From Georgenia_B sunbinii (GTDB lineage Bacteria > Actinomycetota > Actinomycetes > Actinomycetales > Actinomycetaceae), in NCBI RefSeq assembly GCF_036421855.1, contig NZ_JAZGOK010000008.1: 64,000 bases of DNA; one strand, given 5' to 3'. This document shows, in pieces, positions 1-6,796 of this stretch. The number at the start of each line of letters is the position of its first letter. The stretch's first letter is position 1. The notes beneath the pieces are model-generated. The model was not told where the DNA came from, did no database searches, and saw only the letters and a program-made list of their open reading frames with translations. A program made the translations under genes and the position numbers.

Positions 1-45
1 GGGCCACCACTCGCCACGTCGGCTCTCATGAGGTAGCAATGGTGT

Positions 46-564
46 ATGAGCCTCTCCCGCCGCCTTGCCCGCCCCCTGCTGGCCTCGTCGTTCCTCGCGA
101 GCGGCCTGGACGCGCTCCTTCGGCCCGACGCGCACGTCGTGAAGTTCCGCGAGGTCGAGTCCCTGCTCGAGAAGGCCGGGGTACCGCCCGCCGTCACCGG
201 CGACACCAAGCTCCTCGTGCGCGTCAGCGGCGCGGTCACGCTCGTCGCCGCAGGCATGCTCGCGACCAACCGCAACCCGCGGTCCGCCGCGCTCGCGCTG
301 GCGGCGCTGACCGTCCCGATCACCATCGCCAACAACCCGGTGTGGACCACCCGGGACAAGTCCGAGCGCAAGCGGATGCGTGACGGCCTGCTCCAGGGCG
401 CCAGCCTCGTCGGCGGGCTCGCGCTCGCCGGGCTCGACCGCGACGGGAAGCCCTCGCTGGTCTGGCGCGCCGCCAACACCCGCGAGCACAAGGCGCTCAT
501 CCGCGAGATCAAGGCCGCCGCCAAGGAGACGAAGGCCGACCTCAAGTCGTCGCTCAAGGGCTGA
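46..564 (+). CDS. DoxX-family membrane protein
   Basis: A 172-residue protein beginning with a short basic stretch and a hydrophobic segment (about residues 8-24), followed by alternating hydrophobic segments around residues 58-75, 80-98 and 120-135. The opening SRRLARPLLASSFLASGLDA and the overall layout fit the DoxX family of small inner-membrane proteins, some of which are linked to redox or thiosulfate metabolism; the substrate here is unknown. The C-terminal 40 residues are lysine/glutamate rich and probably cytoplasmic. A GAGG lies 12 nt upstream of the ATG and TAGCAA, an imperfect -10 box, lies 6 nt upstream, so either leadered or leaderless initiation is possible. It reads toward aroA, 96 bp away, which has its own promoter. 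Confidence 0.8.
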   Translation: MSLSRRLARPLLASSFLASGLDALLRPDAHVVKFREVESLLEKAGVPPAVTGDTKLLVRVSGAVTLVAAGMLATNRNPRSAALALAALTVPITIANNPVWTTRDKSERKRMRDGLLQGASLVGGLALAGLDRDGKPSLVWRAANTREHKALIREIKAAAKETKADLKSSLKG

Positions 565-622
565 CCGGGGCCGCGGCTCATCGGCGCCGGCCGGGCCCGG
601 TCGGGGCCGATCGGTGGGCAGA

Positions 623-661
623 ATGACCTGTCGGCGGCAGGCTTGGCTACTCTCGTACCCA
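623..661 (+). promoter_or_regulatory. Leaderless promoter of aroA
   Basis: ATGACC (623-628) and TACTCT (648-653) are separated by 19 bp, and TACTCT ends 7 nt before the ATG at 661. In actinobacteria a TAnnnT box at this distance places transcription start on the start codon. This favours ATG 661 over the in-frame TTG at 643, which would sit inside the promoter. Confidence 0.6.
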
Positions 662-2013
662 TGGCACCTGAGATCACATCCGCCGAACTTGCCTGGCCCG
701 CGCCCGTGGCCGAGGGCCCGCTCGACGCCGTCGTGCCGGTTCCTGGCTCCAAGTCACTGACCAACCGCTACCTGCTGCTCGCGGCGCTCGCCGCCGAACC
801 CACCCAGCTCCACCGTCCGCTGCACTCGCGCGACTCCGTGCTCATGATCGAGGCGCTGCGCGCGCTCGGCACCCGCATCGAGAACGTCGACGCCGAGGGC
901 CGGCCCGACCCGGCCGGCACCGACCTGCTCATCGACCCCGCCCCGCTCGTCGGTCCCGCCACCGTCGACTGCGGGCTCGCCGGCACCGTGATGCGTTTCG
1001 TCCCGGCACTGGCGAGCATCGCCGACGGCGAGATCACCTTCGACGGCGACGAGCGCGCCCGGGAACGTCCCATGGGCGCGCTCATCGACGTGCTGCGCGA
1101 CCTCGGCGCGCAGGTCGACGACGACGGCCGCGGCACGCTGCCGTTCACCGTCCACGGCACCGGCTCGCTGCCCGGCGGCGAGGTCGAGGTCGACGCCAGC
1201 GCCTCGAGCCAGTTCGCCTCCGCGCCGCTGCTCGTCGCACCGGCGTTGGCCAACGGCATCACCCTGGTGCGCCGCGGTCCGATGCCCAGCCAGCCGCACG
1301 TGACGATGACCATCGACGCGCTGCGGGAGCGCGGGGTGCGCGTCGACGTCGAGAACGGTGAGGACGGCGCCCCGGCACGCTGGCGGGTGCACCCCGGCCC
1401 GGTCGCCGGCGGGATGGTGACCATCGAGCCGGACCTGTCCAACGCCGGCCCGTTCCTCGCCGCCGCCCTCGTCTCCGGTGGCCGCGTCAACGTCCCGGAC
1501 TGGCCGGCGAGCACCTCGCAGGCCGGTGACGGGCTGCGCGAGCTCCTCGTCCGGCTCGGCGCCACCGTCGAGCTCGGCCCCGGCGGGCTCACCGTCACCG
1601 GCTCCGGCACCATCACCGCGATCGATGCCGACCTCCACGACGTCGGCGAGCTCACCCCCACGATCGCGGCGCTGTGCGCGTTCGCCGACGGCCCCAGCCG
1701 GCTGCGCGGCGTCGGGCACCTGCGCGGCCACGAGACCGACCGGCTGGCGGCGCTGGCCACCGAGCTCGGCCGGATCGGCGTCCACGCCGAGGAGACCGCC
1801 GACGGCCTGATCATCACGCCCGGGCCGCTGCGTCCGGCGCGGCTGGAGAGCTACCACGACCACCGGATGGCGACCTTCGCCGCCATCATCGGGCTCCGCC
1901 TGCCGGGCGTGGAGATCGTCGACGTCGGCACCACCGCCAAGACCATGCCCGACTTCACCGGCATGTGGTCGCAGATGGTGGCCACCGCCGGCCGCAGCCA
2001 GGCCCGCCTGTGA
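661..2013 (+). CDS. aroA: 3-phosphoshikimate 1-carboxyvinyltransferase (EPSP synthase)
   Basis: EPSP synthase transfers the enolpyruvyl group of PEP to shikimate-3-phosphate, the sixth step of the shikimate pathway, in the cytoplasm. From ATG 661 it is 450 residues, normal for the family. The characteristic motifs are present in order: PGSKSLTNR near the N-terminus (substrate-binding Lys-Ser), LAGTVMRF (the LAGTAMR-type PEP loop), DGDERARERPMG, SASSQFASAPLL, DLSNAGPFLAAAL, GHLRGHETDRL and ESYHDHRMATFA near the end, with KTMPDF following. The gene is separated by only 15 bp from rsgA; the aroA-rsgA-hisN order recurs in related actinomycetes, so the genes are probably partly co-transcribed although hisN has its own leaderless promoter. 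Confidence 0.97.
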   Translation: MAPEITSAELAWPAPVAEGPLDAVVPVPGSKSLTNRYLLLAALAAEPTQLHRPLHSRDSVLMIEALRALGTRIENVDAEGRPDPAGTDLLIDPAPLVGPATVDCGLAGTVMRFVPALASIADGEITFDGDERARERPMGALIDVLRDLGAQVDDDGRGTLPFTVHGTGSLPGGEVEVDASASSQFASAPLLVAPALANGITLVRRGPMPSQPHVTMTIDALRERGVRVDVENGEDGAPARWRVHPGPVAGGMVTIEPDLSNAGPFLAAALVSGGRVNVPDWPASTSQAGDGLRELLVRLGATVELGPGGLTVTGSGTITAIDADLHDVGELTPTIAALCAFADGPSRLRGVGHLRGHETDRLAALATELGRIGVHAEETADGLIITPGPLRPARLESYHDHRMATFAAIIGLRLPGVEIVDVGTTAKTMPDFTGMWSQMVATAGRSQARL

Positions 2014-2028
2014 GCGGACGGGCTCGCG

Positions 2029-3069
2029 GTGAGTAGGCGCGACATCGGCACGGACGACGACCGCGTCCGGGTCCGTCCCCCCAAAAGGGGGACCCGCCCG
2101 CGCACCAAGGTGCGCCCGCGGCACAAGGACGCGGTCCCGGCCCGGGTGCTGGTCGTCGACCGGGGGCGCTACACGCTGGTCACCGAGGACGACACCCGTG
2201 TCGTAGCGATGAAGGCCCGCGAGCTGGGCCGCGGCGCGAAGAACGCCGTCGTCGTCGGGGACGTCGTCGACGTCGTCGGGGACGTCAGCGGGCAGCCTGA
2301 CTCCCTCGCCCGGATCGTGCGGGTGCGGGAGCGGACCACCGCGCTGCGCCGCTCCGGGGAGGACGGTGAGAGCCTCGGCGTCGAGCGGGTCATTGTCGCC
2401 AACGCCGACCAGCTGCTCATCGTCACCGCGCTGGCCGACCCGCCGCCGCGGCCGGCGATGGTCGACCGCTGCCTCGTCGCGGCCTACGACGCCGGTATGC
2501 AGCCGGTCCTCGTGCTCACCAAGGCCGACCTCGCCGACCCGGGCCCGTTCCTCGCCCAGTACGCGGCGCTCAACGTCCCGGCGATCATCACCGCGGTCGA
2601 CGACGACGGCGTGCACGGGCTGACGGAGCTGCGCGAGCTCGTCACCGGGCACGACTCGGTGATGGTGGGCCACTCCGGCGTCGGGAAGTCCACGCTCATC
2701 AACGCCCTCGTGCCCGGCGCGCGGCGCGCGATCGGCGTGGTCAACGTCGTCACCGGCCGGGGCCGGCACACGTCGAGCTCGGCGGTGGCGCTCGAGCTGC
2801 CCGAGGGCGGCTGGGTGATCGACACCCCCGGGGTGCGGTCCTTCGGGCTGTCGCACGTGGAGCCGGACGACCTGCTGCCGGCCTTCGGCGACCTGTCCGC
2901 CGCCGCCGAGGACTGCCCCCGCGACTGCAGCCACAGCGCCGACGCCCCGGACTGCGCGCTCGACGCGTGGGCCGCCGCCGGCACCGACGCGGAAGCACGC
3001 CAGGACCGCCTCGACTCTTTCCGTCGCCTGCTCGCCTCCCGCATCGCCAGCGCCGCCGACCACAGCTGA
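2029..3069 (+). CDS. rsgA: Ribosome small-subunit-dependent GTPase A
   Basis: A late 30S ribosomal-subunit assembly factor (RsgA/YjeQ family) of 346 residues with GTG start 15 bp after aroA. The GTPase motifs occur in the circularly permuted order typical of the family: the G4-like LTKADLAD precedes the P-loop GHSGVGKSTLIN, and the G3 motif DTPGVRSFGL follows. The N-terminal part (after a basic extension rich in Arg/Lys/Pro, residues 1-35) corresponds to the OB-fold. The C-terminal zinc-binding knuckle is present as DCPRDCSHSADAPDC with the Cys-Cys-His-Cys ligand pattern. The basic N-terminal extension is longer than in E. coli and may add RNA contacts; that is inference. Confidence 0.95.
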   Translation: MSRRDIGTDDDRVRVRPPKRGTRPRTKVRPRHKDAVPARVLVVDRGRYTLVTEDDTRVVAMKARELGRGAKNAVVVGDVVDVVGDVSGQPDSLARIVRVRERTTALRRSGEDGESLGVERVIVANADQLLIVTALADPPPRPAMVDRCLVAAYDAGMQPVLVLTKADLADPGPFLAQYAALNVPAIITAVDDDGVHGLTELRELVTGHDSVMVGHSGVGKSTLINALVPGARRAIGVVNVVTGRGRHTSSSAVALELPEGGWVIDTPGVRSFGLSHVEPDDLLPAFGDLSAAAEDCPRDCSHSADAPDCALDAWAAAGTDAEARQDRLDSFRRLLASRIASAADHS

Positions 3070-3127
3070 CCCGGCGCGCGGCTCCCAGCGCGCGGGCTCC
3101 CGGCTCCCGGCTCCCGCGCCCCGCGGC

Positions 3128-3200
3128 AGCTTAGGTCGCTCTTCCGGTCGCTGGGGGCGTCAGCATGGTCGATCTCGCGTCCAGATGGTCGACCTAAGCT
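3128..3200. repeat. Long-spaced inverted repeat upstream of hisN
   Basis: AGCTTAGGTCG (3128-3138) and CGACCTAAGCT (3190-3200) are perfect 11-bp inverted copies separated by 51 nt. The intervening DNA carries ATGGTCGAT (3164-3172), which nearly repeats ATGGTCGAC beside the right arm (3185-3193). It fills the 210-bp gap between rsgA and hisN. It could be a terminator-like structure, a regulatory site or a dispersed repeat; nothing in the window decides this. Confidence 0.6.
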
Positions 3201-3267
3201 AGAGGTGGGGGCGGCGCCGACCATGCCCGCCACGGCGCGGCCTCGCCGCCGTACGGGTCGTGACCGA

Positions 3268-3280
3268 TAGCGTGGCGAGA
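3268..3280 (+). promoter_or_regulatory. Leaderless promoter of hisN
   Basis: TAGCGT (3268-3273) ends 6 nt before the ATG at 3280, the leaderless spacing, and no Shine-Dalgarno sequence is present. Confidence 0.55.
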
Positions 3281-4083
3281 TGCCTACCCAGCGGCCGCGC
3301 TACGACGACGACCTGCGTCTTGCCCACGTCATCGCCGACCAGGTCGACGCCCAGACGATGGCCCGGTTCCAGGCCCTCGACCTCGTCGTGGAGACCAAGC
3401 CCGACCTCAGCCCGGTGAGCGACGCCGACCGCAGCGCCGAGGAGATCGTGCGCGCCCAGCTCGGCCGCACGCGGCCGCGCGACTCGATCCTCGGCGAGGA
3501 GTTCGGCACCACCGGGCGCTCCGCGCGGCAGTGGATCATCGACCCGATCGACGGCACCAAGAACTTCATCCGCGGCGTGCCGGTGTGGGCCACCCTCATC
3601 GGGCTGGTGGAGAACGACGAGGTCGTGCTCGGCGTCGTCTCCGCACCGGCGCTGGGACGGCGCTGGTGGGCCACTCTCGGGTCCGGCGCGTGGACCGGCC
3701 GGTCGCTGTCAGCAGCCCGCCGGATCCACGTCTCGGGGGTCAGCGAGCTCGCCGACGCCTCGCTCAGCTACTCCTCGCTGGACGGCTGGGCCGAGATGGG
3801 CCGGCTGCGGGCATTCATGGGTATGGCGCAGTCGGTGTGGCGCACCCGGGCCTACGGCGACTTCTGGTCCTACATGCTCGTCGCGGAGGGCGCGGTCGAC
3901 ATCGCCTGCGAGCCCGAGCTGGAGGTCTACGACATGGCCGCCCTCGTGCCCATCATCACCGAGGCCGGGGGAACGTTCACCAGCCTCTTCGGTGCACCCG
4001 GCCCGTTCGGCGGCAACGCGGTGGCCACCAACGGCGCCCTGCACGACGCCGTCCTCGAGCAGCTGACCTCGCAGCAGGACTGA
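3280..4083 (+). CDS. hisN: Histidinol-phosphatase, inositol-monophosphatase family
   Basis: A 267-residue Mg2+-dependent phosphatase of the IMPase superfamily. Diagnostic motifs are GEEFGTTG (metal-binding Glu of the GEE motif), WIIDPIDGTKNFIRGVPVWAT (the DPxDGTxNF metal-binding motif) and, near the C-terminus, the second Asp motif ELEVYDMAALVPIITEAGG (WDxAA replaced by YDMAA). Placement directly after aroA and rsgA is the usual context of actinobacterial HisN, which dephosphorylates histidinol phosphate in histidine synthesis. A broader inositol- or nucleotide-phosphatase activity cannot be excluded by sequence. The gene ends 19 bp from the convergent DinB-type gene. Confidence 0.88.
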   Translation: MPTQRPRYDDDLRLAHVIADQVDAQTMARFQALDLVVETKPDLSPVSDADRSAEEIVRAQLGRTRPRDSILGEEFGTTGRSARQWIIDPIDGTKNFIRGVPVWATLIGLVENDEVVLGVVSAPALGRRWWATLGSGAWTGRSLSAARRIHVSGVSELADASLSYSSLDGWAEMGRLRAFMGMAQSVWRTRAYGDFWSYMLVAEGAVDIACEPELEVYDMAALVPIITEAGGTFTSLFGAPGPFGGNAVATNGALHDAVLEQLTSQQD

Positions 4084-4101
4084 GTGAAGCAGGGCTGAGG
4101 G

Positions 4102-4671
4102 CTACCGCCCGTCGGCGGCCGGCACTGGCCAGTCGCCCGGCGGGTCCTCCCCCACCCGGCCGTCGATCGCCTCCCGGAGGAGGTCGAGGTGCCCGGTGTG
4201 ACGGCCGTACTCCTCGATGAGGTCGAGCAGCAACCGGCGCAGCGAGACGTGCTGCCCGTCGAGCTCGAGGTGCGCGCTCTGGTCGAGGCCACCGTCGGCG
4301 ACCGCCACCCGCAGCCGCTGCCGGGACCGGCGAACGGCGTCGTCCCACAACGCATAGAGGTCGGTCGCGGTCTCCTGGGGACCGACGGTGAGCTGCCAGC
4401 GGCTCGGGTCCTCGCCGTCGGGCGTGAGCAACCAGGTCTCCGGCGGGCGGCCGGCGAGCCGCCAGGCGAAGACGTCGTCCTCGTCCACCGCCAGGTGCTT
4501 GAGCAACCCGCCGACGGTGAGCTCCGACGTCGGGACCGCCCGCGCCCGGAGCTGGTCGATGTCGAGCCCGTCGGCCTTCCAGCGGAAGGTCGCGCGCAGC
4601 CGCTCGAGCGACCCGACGAGGTGCTCGACCTCCGACCCCGCCAGCGGCGGTTCCCATACCGGCATGTCCAT
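4102..4671 (-). CDS. DinB/DUF664-type protein (putative mycothiol-dependent enzyme)
   Basis: A 189-residue four-helix-bundle protein of the DinB superfamily. The metal-binding histidines are visible: one in GLLKHLAVDEDDVF and a pair in EEYGRHTGHLDLLREAIDG (HxxxH). Actinobacterial members of this branch are often mycothiol-dependent transferases or isomerases that act in thiol detoxification; the substrate is unknown. The start is chosen at ATG 4671, not GTG 4674, because a TACCGT box on the minus strand (4678-4683) ends 6 nt upstream of it. It is divergent from the alpha/beta hydrolase at 4719, the two promoters lying within a 47-bp gap. Confidence 0.82.
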   Translation of the reverse strand: MDMPVWEPPLAGSEVEHLVGSLERLRATFRWKADGLDIDQLRARAVPTSELTVGGLLKHLAVDEDDVFAWRLAGRPPETWLLTPDGEDPSRWQLTVGPQETATDLYALWDDAVRRSRQRLRVAVADGGLDQSAHLELDGQHVSLRRLLLDLIEEYGRHTGHLDLLREAIDGRVGEDPPGDWPVPAADGR

Positions 4672-4683
4672 CACCGCACGGTA
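4671..4683 (-). promoter_or_regulatory. Leaderless promoter of the DinB-type gene
   Basis: Minus-strand TACCGT (4683-4678), 6 nt, then ATG 4671. Confidence 0.55.
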
Positions 4684-4705
4684 GACCCGCCCGGCCCGGC
4701 ACCGC

Positions 4706-4719
4706 TAGGTTCGACGCCA
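4706..4719 (+). promoter_or_regulatory. Leaderless promoter of the alpha/beta hydrolase gene
   Basis: TAGGTT (4706-4711) ends 7 nt before ATG 4719; no ribosome-binding site is visible. Confidence 0.5.
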
Positions 4720-5435
4720 TGACATCTGCACCGGTGATCCTCGTGCCCGGGTTCTGGCTGGGGGCATGGGCCTGGGACGAGGTGCTCGCGCAGCTGGGCG
4801 ACGCCGGTGTCCCCGCGACGGCCCTCACCCTGCCGGGGCTGGAGTCGGTCGACGCCGACCGCTCGGGCGTCACGACGGCCGACCACGTCGCGGCCATCTG
4901 CGCCGCCGTCGAGGCCGCCGCGGCGCCCCCGGTGCTCGTCGTCCACAGCGCGGCCGGCTTCTCCGGCTACGCGGCCAGCGACCGGCTCGCCGGCCGGATC
5001 GCGGCGATGGTGTACGTCGATACCGCACCCGGCGTCGGCGCCCTCGACCCGGGATTCGACGGCGTCGAGCTGCCGCTGGACTGGGCGGCGGTGAGCGCCG
5101 AGGAGAACCTCGACGGGCTCACCGAGGAGCAGCTCGCGACCTTCCGGCGCCGGGCCGTGCCGGAGCCGGGCGGCGTCCTGCGGCAAGGCGTCACGCTGTC
5201 CGACGACGCCCGCCGGGACCTGCCGACGACGATCATCTGCACCGGGTTCAGCTCGGCGCAGTACCAGTCCTACGCCGCGGCGTCCGACGAGCCGTGGCTC
5301 GCCGGCATCCGTGAGCTGCGCGACATCACCTGGCTCGACCTGCCGACCAGCCACTGGCCGATGTGGTCCCGGCCGGCCGAGCTGGCCACGATCATCGCCG
5401 AGGTCGCAGCGGCGCACCCGCCGACCACCGGCTGA
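4719..5435 (+). CDS. Alpha/beta hydrolase
   Basis: A 238-residue cytosolic alpha/beta-hydrolase without signal peptide. The N-terminal VILVPGFWLGAWAWDEVLAQL contains the oxyanion-hole region (HGxx replaced by PGFW), VLVVHSAAGFSGYAA holds the nucleophile elbow (HSAAG, Ser nucleophile), and the C-terminal TSHWPMWSRPAEL supplies the catalytic His in the typical GHWPM context. The family includes esterases and salicylate-methylesterase-like enzymes; the substrate cannot be inferred. It stands alone between the DinB-type gene and sbcD, 128 bp ahead of sbcD, which has its own promoter. Confidence 0.85.
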   Translation: MTSAPVILVPGFWLGAWAWDEVLAQLGDAGVPATALTLPGLESVDADRSGVTTADHVAAICAAVEAAAAPPVLVVHSAAGFSGYAASDRLAGRIAAMVYVDTAPGVGALDPGFDGVELPLDWAAVSAEENLDGLTEEQLATFRRRAVPEPGGVLRQGVTLSDDARRDLPTTIICTGFSSAQYQSYAAASDEPWLAGIRELRDITWLDLPTSHWPMWSRPAELATIIAEVAAAHPPTTG

Positions 5436-5551
5436 CCGCCCACGCCGCACCGGAGCCGGGAGGCGGTGCGGCGACGGGGCACCGACACTGCCCCCGGCGG
5501 CGATGTCCACCGTCACGGCCGAGGTTCTGCGGGGATGTCGGTGGGCCCGGC

Positions 5552-5564
5552 TACCGTCGGGGTA
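5552..5564 (+). promoter_or_regulatory. Leaderless promoter of sbcDC
   Basis: TACCGT (5552-5557) is followed after 6 nt by ATG 5564. The reading frame is open 201 bp further upstream, but the conserved MRILHTSDWHLGRT starts exactly here. Confidence 0.6.
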
Positions 5565-6796
5565 TGCGGATCCTGCACACCTCCGACTGGCACCTCGGGC
5601 GCACCTTGCACGGGGTGGACATGGTCGAGCACCAGGCCGCCTACCTCGACCACCTCGTCGAGGTCGTGCGCAGCGAGCGGGTGGACGCCGTCGTCGTCGC
5701 CGGGGACGTGTACGACCGCGCGATCCCGCCGGTGGTCGTCGTCGACCTGCTCACCCAGACGCTGCTGCGGCTGGGCGAGCACACCCGGGTGGTGCTCACC
5801 CCCGGCAACCACGACTCCGCGATCCGGCTCGGATTCGCGGCACCGCTGTTCCGTGACGGCCTGGTCATCCGGGCCCGCGTCGAGGACCTCGCCGTGCCGG
5901 TCGAGCTGCCGGCCGCCGACGGCGAGGGCTCGGCCCTCGTCTACGCCGTTCCGTACCTCGACCCGGACCTCAGCCGTCACCGCCTCACCGGCCCCGAGCT
6001 CGACGACGACGGCGCCCCGGTGGTGCCCGCCCGGTCCCACGAGGCGGTGATGTCGGCCGCGATGCGCCGGGTGCGCGCCGACCTCGCCGCCCGGCGGGCC
6101 GCGGGTTCCCGGGCGCCCGCAGTGCTGATGGCGCACGCGTTCGTCGTCGGCGGCGAGCCCTCGGAGTCCGAGCGCGACATCCGGGTCGGCGGGGTGGACT
6201 CCGTGCCGCTCGGGGTACTCACCGGCAACCACGCCGCCGGGCCGGCTCCGGACTACGTCGCGCTCGGCCACCTCCACGGCCCGCAGCGCGTGGGACCGGC
6301 CGCTCCCGAGGGCAGCCGCGCGCCGGTGGCGCGGTATGCCGGGTCGCCGTTGGCGTACTCGTTCTCGGAGATGCATCACCGCAAGTCCAGCGCGATCGTC
6401 GACCTCGACGCCGGCGGGGTCCGGCGGGTCGAGCTCGTCGAAGCGCCGCGCCCGCGCCCGCTCTCCGAGGCCAGCGGCACGCTCACCGAGCTGCTCTCGG
6501 GGGCGTTCGACCCGCAGGCCGACCACTGGCTGCGGGTGTCGGTCACCGACACCGTCCGCCCGCCCGAGCTCTACGCCCGGGTCCGGGAGCGGTTCCCGCA
6601 CGCCCTCATCGTCCAGCACCAGCCGGCCGCGGCCCCGGGCCGGTCCGCCGCGCGAACCGTCACCACCGCGCACGACCCGCTCGAGGTAGCCGCGGAGTTC
6701 GTCACCGCGGTAACCGGGGGCGCCCCGACCGAGGCGGAGTCGGTGGCGCTGCGCCGTGCCTACGAGGCCGCGCTGGCCACGGAGCGGAGCGCCTGA
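5564..6796 (+). CDS. sbcD: Exonuclease SbcCD, nuclease subunit SbcD
   Basis: A 410-residue Mre11-type calcineurin-like metallophosphoesterase, partner of SbcC in processing DNA hairpins, protein-blocked ends and double-strand breaks. Phosphoesterase motifs are clear: MRILHTSDWHLGRTLHG (D-x-H), VVAGDVYDRAIPP (GDxxD), LTPGNHDSAIRL (GNHD), VLMAHAFVVGG (H) and VALGHLHGPQRVG (GHxH). Residues after about 300 form the C-terminal capping and SbcC-binding region. The start MRILHTSDWH is standard for the family. Its stop overlaps the sbcC start by one base (TGATG), so the two subunits are translationally coupled. Confidence 0.96.
   Translation: MRILHTSDWHLGRTLHGVDMVEHQAAYLDHLVEVVRSERVDAVVVAGDVYDRAIPPVVVVDLLTQTLLRLGEHTRVVLTPGNHDSAIRLGFAAPLFRDGLVIRARVEDLAVPVELPAADGEGSALVYAVPYLDPDLSRHRLTGPELDDDGAPVVPARSHEAVMSAAMRRVRADLAARRAAGSRAPAVLMAHAFVVGGEPSESERDIRVGGVDSVPLGVLTGNHAAGPAPDYVALGHLHGPQRVGPAAPEGSRAPVARYAGSPLAYSFSEMHHRKSSAIVDLDAGGVRRVELVEAPRPRPLSEASGTLTELLSGAFDPQADHWLRVSVTDTVRPPELYARVRERFPHALIVQHQPAAAPGRSAARTVTTAHDPLEVAAEFVTAVTGGAPTEAESVALRRAYEAALATERSA

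Noticed and set aside
754..3063. A 769-residue open frame on the minus strand over aroA and rsgA
   Set aside because: It is antisense to two well-supported genes, has the Arg/Gly/Asp-rich composition of shadow frames in GC-rich DNA, and matches no protein pattern.
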